The notes under the pieces were generated by a model. It did no database searches, was not told the DNA's origin, and worked only from the letters and a program-made list of their open reading frames with translations. Below are positions 55,828 to 64,000 of a stretch of DNA of 64,000 nt, in pieces. Within the stretch, counting starts at the first letter, position 1. The number at the start of each line of letters is the position of its first letter. The DNA comes from Cepaea nemoralis (taxonomy: Eukaryota; Mollusca; Gastropoda; Stylommatophora; Helicidae): NCBI GenBank assembly GCA_014155875.1, contig JACEFZ010001381.1, positions 979,001 through 1,043,000 of the forward strand, read 5' to 3'. Made by a program: the position numbers and the translations under genes.

Positions 55828-56823
55828 TTATGTACCACCTTGAATAGTCGTTGCCATTTCGCTGGTATGGAAGTAGCCTAAATCTGTCTTGATCAAGTTC
55901 AAGATCACTGGTTCTTGCACCGTTGTTTGTGTGTTTGTGGTAGAACTGACCCTTCCTCTATCAAATGGCTTGGGAGCCAGTATAGAAGGTTGTACTTCAG
56001 TTGTAGGATGTCTACCCTTAAACTTTTGTACCAATTGTTGACAGACATTACACGCAAATACATTATGAAAACATAATTTTATCTTCTTGAAAAAACCTGG
56101 TCTGGTGTTGTTGTATGCAAGATGACCAGTCACCGGTGTTTTATGTGCATATTTTGGCATAGTTAACCGGTGTTGTTCAGGTAACACCTGTTCATGGTTA
56201 CCAGTAGCATGACCTGTAGTTGAAATGCCATTTTTATATCTAAATAAACAAGATGCATTTTTGGTCGCTCTGGCTTTGACCTTTAACAATTTTAAGTATG
56301 GAGACACTTTAAGAGTAGATTTCTGGTGGAGTAAAAGTTTCTGTTTGTTTGTGTCATCTGTGCTGGTTGTAGAAAGCATCAGTAGTGTCTCATCTTGTAA
56401 TATGTTATGATGTTTTGAAGTGTCTGTTTTGGCTGTTGTAATAGTTGCCTTTACTTTTTCCCATGCAACTATTTCATCAATCGTACAATGTTTTAGTTGG
56501 GGTAAGCACCCCAGAATTAAATCAGTACAAGGGTTGTTCAGTATTGCACAGGTAAAGGTACCAGAGAGAAAAGGAGAGTCAATCTGGGCTTTTGCCAAAG
56601 GGTAGATTTCAATGTTACCCGAAAAGGTACGGCATTTGATAGTATCACCTGTGTAATCACCCGGATTCACCAGTTCTTTCCGAAGACCAATAAGGGTACT
56701 GCCGCTGTCCAGCAAACACTGGCATGCTACATCATTGACCATCGCATTGTGGAACACAAGATTGCCTCTGGAGGCTACTGCTGCGTTTACACGTCTCAGA
56801 TGAGCATAGTACTGTATGTCCAC
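55828..56823 (-). CDS. protease and integrase zinc-binding region of the LTR element (partial pol)
   Basis: 331-codon ORF. Near residue 38 is LLDSGSTLIGLRKELV, the aspartic protease active site (DSG), with a later LILGCLPQLK flap-end pattern. From about residue 230 it reads LPEQHRLTMPKYAHKTPVTG followed by HLAYNN, then CNVCQQLVQKFKG, the H-H-C-C zinc domain at the start of retroelement integrases. The catalytic core that should follow is missing. A gag-pol junction around 56824-57030 contains another Cys/His string in a second frame (CERCHQFHTDAKLECGHTVL). Confidence 0.75.
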   Translation of the reverse strand: MDIQYYAHLRRVNAAVASRGNLVFHNAMVNDVACQCLLDSGSTLIGLRKELVNPGDYTGDTIKCRTFSGNIEIYPLAKAQIDSPFLSGTFTCAILNNPCTDLILGCLPQLKHCTIDEIVAWEKVKATITTAKTDTSKHHNILQDETLLMLSTTSTDDTNKQKLLLHQKSTLKVSPYLKLLKVKARATKNASCLFRYKNGISTTGHATGNHEQVLPEQHRLTMPKYAHKTPVTGHLAYNNTRPGFFKKIKLCFHNVFACNVCQQLVQKFKGRHPTTEVQPSILAPKPFDRGRVSSTTNTQTTVQEPVILNLIKTDLGYFHTSEMATTIQGGT

Positions 56824-57030
56824 ATTCTAGTTTCGCGTCTGTATGGAATTGGTGACATCGTTCACAGCTGTCGAAGCTCAACATATCGTATGCACCACAA
56901 ACATTTTCTGCTTGGTTATTAGGTAAGTCACTTTCACTTCTCAGACTCATTCTCACTACCACCATCTGAAGAGGTGTCAATCAAAATGGCATTACTGGCT
57001 TTCATACGCTGCCGGCCAAGGCACTTATTA

Positions 57031-58281
57031 CTATAATGGCCATAGCTGGAACAAAAAAAAACATTTAATGGCCCGCCTGTATGCAGATCTTTTGCTCTGC
57101 TGTTTCTTGATCACTTTTTCAAGATGCGCCGGATAATTGGGCGATTTGTCACACATAGCATAAGAATCATGTACAAGTTGACAATGTATGCATTTGGACA
57201 CTTTCATGTCCTTCTTATCATATTTCTGAAAAGGTTTTCTATTACTCTGATATTTTGGTTGGTCTTTCACAAAAGAAACTATTTCAGAGTCATTTGAAGT
57301 TTTAAAGACATCTCTGTTAGAAGAAAAATATGCCGATCCTTTCTTTTCAAATTCTTCTATGTTTTCTATGTCTGACTGCTGTAAAAATTTAGCTAAAGGA
57401 GAAGGTATGGTGGATATAACCTTATCCATAGCAATTAAGTTTTTTAATCTATCAAAGTCTCTTCCTATGTTAGCCGCTTTAAGCCATCTATTTAGTACAC
57501 TTAGAACATTTGAGACGTAATCAATGAAAGTCTCATTGGGTTTAGGCTTTAAATTTGAAAATTGATTTTGATATCCAGGGGCATCAAGTAAAAAGTGTTG
57601 CATTATCCTATCATGGATGTATTGATAGTTAGATCTGAGGTCTGTTGGTATGGACTCTATTACTTTGAGGGGCTCACCACTGAGATTCTTCATAAAAATT
57701 GGAGCCCACATTTCTAATGGAACTTGGTGAAATTTAAATTGGTACTCTACGTTCTCTATCCATGCTGATATGGGATCATCTTTACAGTATGGTTTGATAA
57801 TATTTTTGTATTTGTTGAACTTATTTTCCTCTTGTTGACTTCTTAGTTTAGTGGCAGAGACTTCTGCGTGTGACTCTATGTCTCTTTCTTTCATCTTTAA
57901 CTGTGTCTCTGATTCTACTTGTATCTGTTTTTCTTTGACTCTTGCCATTTCAGCTATTTCAGATTGCTTTAATTCTTTGTCCTGTTCTAATTGCCTTTGC
58001 TTTAATTCTAGTTCTTTCTGTTTTATCTCCTTCTCATGTTCTAACTGTTGTTGCTTAATCTCTAATTCTTTTTGCTTAATCAGTTTATCATCTTCTAGCT
58101 GTTTCTGTTTTGTTATCTCAGCTAGTTGAGCAATCTCTTTTTGATGTTGTCTTTCTTGTGCGCGTTCGTTTCTTTCAGCATCTTTTGCTTCTTTAAATTT
58201 CCTATCAGCATATTCTTCTAGTTCTTTACCTGTGTATTGCATTTCTTTGCCTGCTTTTACGAAGTCCGCTAGCGTAGCCAT
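57031..58281 (-). CDS. gag-like protein of the LTR element
   Basis: Intact 416-codon ORF, start ATG at 58281. Residues about 10-165 are rich in Lys, Glu and Gln with heptads (KQKELEIKQQQLE repeats), a long coiled coil. Residues about 175-300 match a retrotransposon gag/capsid fold by pattern (WIENVEYQFKFHQVPLEMWA, then FSNLKPKPNETFIDYVSNVL). Near 380 is a short Cys/His cluster (CIHCQLVHDSYAMC), a zinc knuckle variant with C-X2-C-X3-H-X5-C spacing. It is the best preserved coding region of the element and may still be made in the cell. Confidence 0.85.
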   Translation of the reverse strand: MATLADFVKAGKEMQYTGKELEEYADRKFKEAKDAERNERAQERQHQKEIAQLAEITKQKQLEDDKLIKQKELEIKQQQLEHEKEIKQKELELKQRQLEQDKELKQSEIAEMARVKEKQIQVESETQLKMKERDIESHAEVSATKLRSQQEENKFNKYKNIIKPYCKDDPISAWIENVEYQFKFHQVPLEMWAPIFMKNLSGEPLKVIESIPTDLRSNYQYIHDRIMQHFLLDAPGYQNQFSNLKPKPNETFIDYVSNVLSVLNRWLKAANIGRDFDRLKNLIAMDKVISTIPSPLAKFLQQSDIENIEEFEKKGSAYFSSNRDVFKTSNDSEIVSFVKDQPKYQSNRKPFQKYDKKDMKVSKCIHCQLVHDSYAMCDKSPNYPAHLEKVIKKQQSKRSAYRRAIKCFFLFQLWPL

Positions 58282-59477
58282 GTTGTTTAGTTATTGGCTA
58301 GCAGTGACATACAATGCCCTTTTTATTAATTATTTATCTTTGATATGTTATGTTTATTCACTAATGAGCACAAAGAATTGTACTCTTTGCCTGTGCTCTG
58401 CAAAATTTAATGCTGAAAAAAAAAACAGAGCACAAAATTTACAATAGTGTCTCAAAAGCTGAAAAAGAGATGCACTATTAATCAAATTGCATGCCAAAAT
58501 ATGTAAGTGTACTCAGCTTTAACGTTCCCGAGGATCGGGGAACGGAACTCCGTCGACACAGGTAACCTTGATACTTTAGGGTGGAAACACGTTACGTAAT
58601 TGGGACACCATAGTTGGCACACCGGCATCCGTACACAGCTGTTGTTCACTCTTCGATATGTAGGGCGGCAGTGTTACGCCCAGAGGTGCACGATATAATT
58701 ACCCTGACAACTAAGGACAATGACTTAGACAATGACAGAATCACGAACAACTAGAATATGTACCACGTAAATTAAATGTCGATGTCCTGTCTTCGTTCTA
58801 TCAGTATTGCCCTACGTTACTATTCTAGTTAATTTATGTAAGTGTTGTGCAAGCAAGTGCCATCTGCTCGCCCGAAAGTAGTTCCATCGTGACGGTAAAC
58901 AACGAGAAAATAGACCAAAAATATTAATAACTGCTTTACATAAATATAAATAACCTAATAATGTTTAAATAAATAAATATATTCCTTTCGTAAATCAAAT
59001 AAAGAAATAATAGCTGATATAACGTACCGATTCAGGCGAGCGCCGTTTAGCAACCTTGTAAACACTCGCTTGCTGTATGCTAATGAGCCCAGACGACTGT
59101 TTGTCAATCATCTGACGTCACCGCACAGCGCGATGAAAAATCGATATTGTCGACTAGCTTTGTATCGCTCCGCCGTGAATCATTTTTGGTACTCATTTCT
59201 CAACAAAAAGGTAAATATATCAATAAATATGAGAAAACAAGAATATTAATACTTACAGCTTTGATGAATACATACTTTGACTAAATAAATATTTCATAAA
59301 CACAATTAAACAGTTTAATACGTCACGATAGGCACATTTCTAGCTTGCAAAATTCTCTCGTCTGCACAAATCATCGTCACTACACAAATTAAACCTAATC
59401 TAGAGCCTCGTGGACGAGTGGAGTAGCTTGAATATTACATTCAAGCTTCACTTCTGACAACCACAATTACCCTGGCC
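58282..59477. other. 5' leader of the LTR element
   Basis: 1.2 kb between gag and the 5' LTR. No ORF. Probably an untranslated leader with packaging sites. Confidence 0.5.
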
Positions 59478-60067
59478 TGTCAACAACTCACTGACAGGCC
59501 TCATCGGGTACTTCTCTCACACCAATACAAGAATGCTTGCAAGTCGTGTGGGAGGCAAAATACATAGTGCAGTTTATTGCCATTGGCTCGCTACAGCAGT
59601 GAACAGTCGCTAATGAAACACATAACACTCTACCACAGAATCCTCTATCACAAATAGCTAACCACTATGCTACTTTCTATCTATGTAGTTACAACAAAAC
59701 CCTAGCTCTATTCTAAACGAGGTGTACTCGACACGTCCTGTCTCCCGTCTGCCAATCTTTACTCCAGCCGGTACACACCACGCGGAGTCACCTTCACCTT
59801 GACGCGTGTTGCCTCACCTGGCACGCTTGATGGCAAACGTGTCATGTTGAGTGTCTACTCAACTTCTCCCGCTACCACGAGGCGTGATGCTTATCGTGGT
59901 TAGAGTGCTAACTCTCTGAACCACGCCTGCGTGTCTCATGAGGGAATGGTTAACCTAACCCTATTCCCTCATCTCCCCTGCCCTTGCCTCGGGCACAGTA
60001 TCCCCTCATGGCCTCTTTAAGATTACCTGCTCTTCCTGGCTGAGGGGATGTGTTCAAGTCTTTGACA
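59478..60067 (-). repeat. 5' LTR
   Basis: Nearly identical to 51941-52530. The primer-binding site would begin at 59477 on the minus strand (GGCCAGGGTAATTGTGG); I cannot match it to a tRNA by eye. Confidence 0.93.
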
Positions 60068-60072
60068 CAGCT

Positions 60073-60930
60073 GCACTGACTTGTTTCAGATTGGTTTTAT
60101 GCTATTTGATGGTGCACTTGGGTATTCAATTTTGCTTTATAATAACCATTACTGATGTTTTTCTGTTATTCAGACTAAGTCCTTTGTTTTAACATTCTGT
60201 TGAAATTATAGCTGCCATTTTTTGTAACTGCCTTTCATTTTCAACAACCAAAACCATGTCGTCAGCTATGTTTACATTATGCCCACCAACTGATATTCCC
60301 GGCCTATCTTGTATGGCTCTATTATTTTGCTGTACACATTCAGCAGATCAGGTGATAATACGCAATCCTGTCTAACACCTTCTTTAATTTATTGAAAAGT
60401 TCCCAATCGCTTGTCAATTCCAATGACTGCTCTTTGTCGCCAATAAATACTTTTGATTATTCTTAGATCTTTAACATCAACGTTTAAAATTTCCAATGTC
60501 CTAATAATTTCTTTGTGTTTAACCTTATCAAATGACTTATTGTGGTCAATAAAGCACAAATATAGATCTGTGTTAATTTTCTGTTTATGTTCTAAAGATA
60601 TAATTTGGCACTGTTTACGCCTTTACCTTCCATATATCCACGCAGTTATGTCTTATTTAGGTTTAGGTTTTATTTTATTTCCTATCCTTTTTATTAGTTT
60701 CTTTCTCATTAGTATTTTAATTACATAATTTATTAAACTAATTGTGCGATTTTCTCCACAATCAGTTACACCAGATTTCTTTGTTAGAGCTACGACAATA
60801 TATTTCAAGAGATCATCTGGTACATATCCATGCTTCTCACTAAGGGAACTTTAATCATATCTCTTAAGCACTTTAAAAGTTCTACATAACTCATCAAGTG
60901 AAAAGTTTCAAAACACCATGTGAAATCATC
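60073..60930 (-). mobile_element. LINE remnant, 5' part (interrupted by the LTR element)
   Basis: Minus-strand frames show LYLCFIDHNKSFDKVKHKEI, RAVIGIDKRLGTFQ, GVRQDCVLSPDLLNVYS and LKMKGSYK: RT palm of an RTE-like LINE. With 51530-51935 it forms one element opened by the LTR insertion at CAGCT. Confidence 0.8.
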
Positions 60931-61693
60931 ACATAGTGTTTTATCATTAATATTGTCTGTTTCTTAGCATGCCTGAAGCTGCCAAAAACTTACTTGTTAC
61001 TCTCAAGGGAAATTCCTATCATAACTACTTCAGCGCTTCACAAAATCTACATAACAAGAGTGATGTCCCCATTGTCTGGGACTTGTATCTAGGTGTCTAC
61101 AGTTGTTCCAAGCTGTATTTAAGTTCTCTGATAATCCAAAGCCATTCAGATTATGAAACAACAGTTGTATTAACAGAACGATGATGATGGACGTTGAAAT
61201 GAAATACCCTTAAGGCATGCAGTACAGCTGACTATGTCCAGACAAACAGAAACAGTACAGGATACCAGTATACAATCCCAACCTGACTACCCAGACTTCC
61301 ATGCCAGCCTCAAGTTGTGTCCACGGTATGTAGAAGTAGTAGAAGTGGTGTTACTACTGGTAGTCCTCAGCTCACGTACATACTAGTTTATATAGTGTTA
61401 GTGAGCTGAGTTCATCTGTCCCTTATTAGTGCTTTTCACCATGTGTTCTCATTAGTGAACATGTGTTAACTTATCATGGGGCAAGCTTTCCCAGCATGAT
61501 GGGGTGTAGGGCGTGACCTGCACGAACATGTCATGAGAAAACTAATTTAAGAATAAATTACTGCTGAATTACTGCATGATAGAAAACCACACAGAAAGAC
61601 ACCATTTCTCTTGATGTCTCTTAGCAACAGTACTTCGGTTGCAACATTTCTTGTCAGTGATTCTGTACATTAAAAATATTCTGTATACAATGG
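60931..61693. other. no gene seen
   Basis: AT-rich; a 71-codon + ORF (60969-61184) has no recognisable domain. Confidence 0.35.
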
Positions 61694-62003
61694 TGATCAG
61701 CGACATTATAATCATTTCACACTAAAGGATGCACGATATAACAGATTTCTGCTTATTGTTGATAATGTACTTGTTATCTGTTGCTTTGTCTTTCTTGTCT
61801 TGGTGTTTAGTTTTTTATTTACAAAAAGCACCCTGGAAGTAATCACTTGATCAGCGACATTATAATCATTTCACACTAAAGGATGCACGATATAACAGAT
61901 TTCAGCTTATTGTTGATAATGTACTTGTTATCTGTTGCTTTGTCTTTCTTGTCTTGGTGTTTAGTTTTTTATTTACAAAAAGCACCCTGGATGTAATCAC
62001 TTG
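61694..62003 (+). repeat. 154-bp tandem duplication
   Basis: TGATCAGCGACATTATAATC to ACCCTGGAAGTAATCACT is followed by a second copy with two substitutions. Young tandem duplication of non-coding DNA. Confidence 0.95.
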
Positions 62004-63009
62004 AGAAAAATATGTTTCTGCTTGCAGATTTCCTTCTGCAGGATTAACTGAACTCTCAAAGGATGTGAGAATTTTTCCAGTGTTATTCTCTCCTTGACTT
62101 TTCCTATACTGCTAAAGGGCCAGTCATTTCCAAGTTTCTTATTCACAAGACTGGTGTTAGACATAGCTATACAAGAAATCCTTTAAAATTATAATTAAGA
62201 CAAAAGAAATGTTTTTTTTTAAAAGTTAATGGCTTCCTGTCGTATGTGCTTCAAATGCTTGGTGTCACAAGTTGTTTTGTTCAACTACCATATCCCATTG
62301 TCAACAAATACAAACAAGATAACAATGTGACCAGAAACAAATGTATACATATTTCCACAGCTCAGTGAATGTTCCTACATTATATTATTTAGGCCAAAGT
62401 GCACATACATATGGATATGCATTTCATTTATAATACTGCAGATCTCAACTGCAAATGCTTTAAACTGATAGAAAACACAATTTCTATCAGAACAAAACAA
62501 GTCTTGAATAAAAGAGGAGTCACAGTTGGAATATTTATTGTGTAAAAATGAAAGTGGTAAATGGAATAACATAGCGTGAAACAACACATGTGCTAACTGC
62601 TTCTTCATTCAAATGACTGTGCAAATGATACAAAGGAACATGCAAGCAATTTCTGCTATTTAAAACTATTTCCGAAACATTATGAAATGCATCTGACAAC
62701 AGAAATTGCAGTACAACTCTTTGTGCCACAAACAGCTGTCACTTTATCTGCAGACGCAGGAATTTCTAGCAAAGAAAGACTTACACACTTGTTCTGTTAG
62801 TTGTGGTCTTCAAATTCAAATATAACAGTATTCAGTCAGTAAATTAACCAAACATAAAATCAGACTCTATAATCAGCTAGTGTTTCATGACTTCCAACTC
62901 TGCTTGCTCAACATGGGCATGATATTAAAATACAAAACTATTCAATAAGTAAATAAATGAACCAAATAACATCAAATTAACCATCAATGTTTAACATCAA
63001 ATGTAATCA
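62004..63009. other. 3' flank of the minus-strand gene at 63010
   Basis: AT-rich. The 3' UTR of that gene should start here (downstream on minus). Two short minus ORFs (62375-62729) show no domain. Confidence 0.4.
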
Positions 63010-63176
63010 TCAATGCTCCATGGCTTGTGGCTGATTATATTCACCAGCAGCTAGCAGTAATGTCAATGCTTTAGCTTGGTCTCTCAGTTCCCACGGTCCA
63101 GAATCGGCTATAGCTGATAACTCTTTTGTTACTTCGGCCAGTAAAGGTTCTGGCACTAGAGGTATCTGGCCACATT
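63010..63176 (-). CDS. terminal coding exon of an unrecognised host gene
   Basis: After a good acceptor (CTCTATTTTCAG) the minus strand is open for two bases and 54 codons to a TGA at 63012-63010. The peptide begins CGQIPLVPEPLLAEVTKEL and ends AGEYNQPQAMEH. The central part looks like two amphipathic helices (AEVTKELSAIA; ELRDQAKALTLLLAAGE). Codon use is even and no transposon similarity is seen. The rest of the gene would lie beyond 64000. I do not recognise the family. A minus-strand AATAAA candidate is at 62539-62534. Confidence 0.6.
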
Positions 63177-63554
63177 CTGAAAATAGAGTTATTATATGTC
63201 ATATGCCATCGTACAATTATTAGTGTCATAACGTATGTTAACTTGTAACTGTTTATATACCATGTTGTTAATTTAAAGAAATAGCTCTCTGAAGCAGAAA
63301 ATGTTATAGAATAACTTTCTGAGACAGAAGGATTAAAATAGCAACTAGAATAGCACAGGTTAACTAACAGGAAACATTAAAGCACTCTTTTATATAAGTG
63401 CATTTATTATTTTGTCTTGAGTACCATTAAGTTAAAGAAGGAGGGAGAAACAAAAGAAATCTAATCATCTCAAAATGCCAAGGATAACAAACTCTTCTGA
63501 TATATTTGTCTGTCTCTGCACATGTTTGTATGTGTTTGAGATAGCACCATAGGA

Positions 63555-63830
63555 TGACCATCATCATATCATGATCACATTCCATGCTGTTAGGCATGTG
63601 CAGTCATGGTTCAACATCTCAGATGATCAACTTAGTCCTCGATCAAGGGGCCAAACCAAGTTTTCTAGTTTATTTCTTATTACACTCTGCCCAAAAATCT
63701 TGACAGTCTGTCTAATGTCTCTAATAAATTTATTATGGTTTTCATTTGTTTCTCGAAGGACTGTCTCATTGTGCATATGACTTTCCCAGACATATGAGGC
63801 TGCTCCCATGGAGCATCCATTTATGCTATT
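63555..63830 (-). mobile_element. LINE 3' fragment
   Basis: Minus strand DIRQTVKIFGQSVIRNKLEN and a tail resembling 25440-25700. Inserted in the last intron of the gene ending at 63010. Confidence 0.6.
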
Positions 63831-63884
63831 TATTTGAAACTGTGTGAGATGTTGAATAAAAATATGCCAGGCATCTGTAAAGAC

Positions 63885-64000
63885 AGTTAGTTAGTCGACA
63901 GATCATCCTCATTGCACAACGAACCATTCAGTCCATAAGTGCCCGGATTCTCTCTTCGGTAAATCCCACAGCATGTAGTGGCTCACGACACCAGTTCTGT
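63885..64000 (-). mobile_element. 3' tail of a family B RNase H LINE, continuing past the window
   Basis: The complement of the + strand reads ACAGAACTGGTGTCGTGAGC, then GCACTTATGGACTGAATGGT and a GTCGACTAACTAA tail, matching 42258-42375. Orientation minus; the body lies to the right. Confidence 0.85.

Larger units (their letters stand above)
51941..60067 (-). mobile_element. Ty3/gypsy LTR retrotransposon, internally deleted, Gmr1-like domain order
   Basis: Two 590-bp LTRs (51941-52530 and 59478-60067) differ at only about one base seen by eye (CGCG against CGGG), start TGTCAA and end TTGACA, and are flanked by CAGCT at 51936-51940 and 60068-60072. Sense is minus: gag at 58281-57031; protease and integrase zinc segment at 56823-55828; integrase C-terminal segment at 55825-55700; RT thumb and RNase H at 55570-54768. 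The integrase remnants come before the RT, as in Gmr1-type elements. Integrase core and RT palm with YADD are missing, so it cannot copy itself. Near-identical LTRs suggest recent insertion. Confidence 0.92.

Noticed and set aside
55828..58281. Domesticated gag/PEG10-like host gene
   Set aside because: The gag is intact, but perfect LTRs and target duplication show an ordinary young retrotransposon, not a domesticated gene.

Overview
The window reads as animal nuclear DNA: genes split into small exons by GT-AG introns, AT-rich spacers, long microsatellites, and LINEs, tRNA-derived SINEs, mariner, hAT and Ty3/gypsy elements nested in one another. It contains no operons, Shine-Dalgarno-led genes or CRISPR array. 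The mix of RTE-like, I-like and R2-like LINEs with several SINE families, and a gypsy element with a Gmr1-like domain order, fits an invertebrate. I lean towards a mollusc or other lophotrochozoan, but nothing seen proves the species.

The main host gene, which no single ORF reveals, lies on the minus strand from 38846 to 6218. Eight small coding exons join in phase into a protein of about 391 residues of the peptidase C45 / acyl-CoA:isopenicillin-N acyltransferase-like family, the family of insect Tan (N-beta-alanyl-amine hydrolase). The exons carry, in order, the THYEVG..IG..FA.RI N-terminal motif, LEG.A.G.GLSF, the GC(T)D catalytic cysteine, GHNED, FTAYCYPGFLAG, a 66-bp exon, the FLNRS helix region and the C-terminal SSL.R segment. 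The 66-bp exon is present twice, identically and with the same splice sites, inside a 2.3-kb duplicated block (15287-17570 and 18146-20437). A second host gene is represented only by its last coding exon at 63010-63176, also minus.

Nearly everything else is mobile DNA. From the left: a 28-copy 32-bp minisatellite (387-1282); a mariner holding two other mariners (2191-5664); a decayed I-like LINE with endonuclease, reverse transcriptase and RNase H (10920-14640); the duplicated block; a 5'-truncated RTE-like LINE with a 10-bp target duplication (20167-22635); an RTE-like LINE split by a SINE (25420-27315); RNase H LINE pieces (27403-27870, 30240-31625); an RTE-like LINE split by an I-like LINE with a 12-bp target duplication (33690-38580); an R2-like LINE with remnants of a restriction-like endonuclease, split by an RNase H LINE with a 16-bp target duplication (40730-42550); a mariner (44403-45711); a hAT element holding an RTE-like LINE (48164-50922); and an LTR retrotransposon with 590-bp LTRs and a 5-bp target duplication (51941-60067), itself inside another LINE remnant.

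The target duplications give relative ages for many insertions. All transposase and retrotransposon ORFs I inspected carry stops, frameshifts or missing domains, so no autonomous element is visible. The most notable items are the duplicated in-frame exon of the C45 gene, the LTR element in which integrase remnants precede the reverse transcriptase, and the stack of insertions dated by target duplications.
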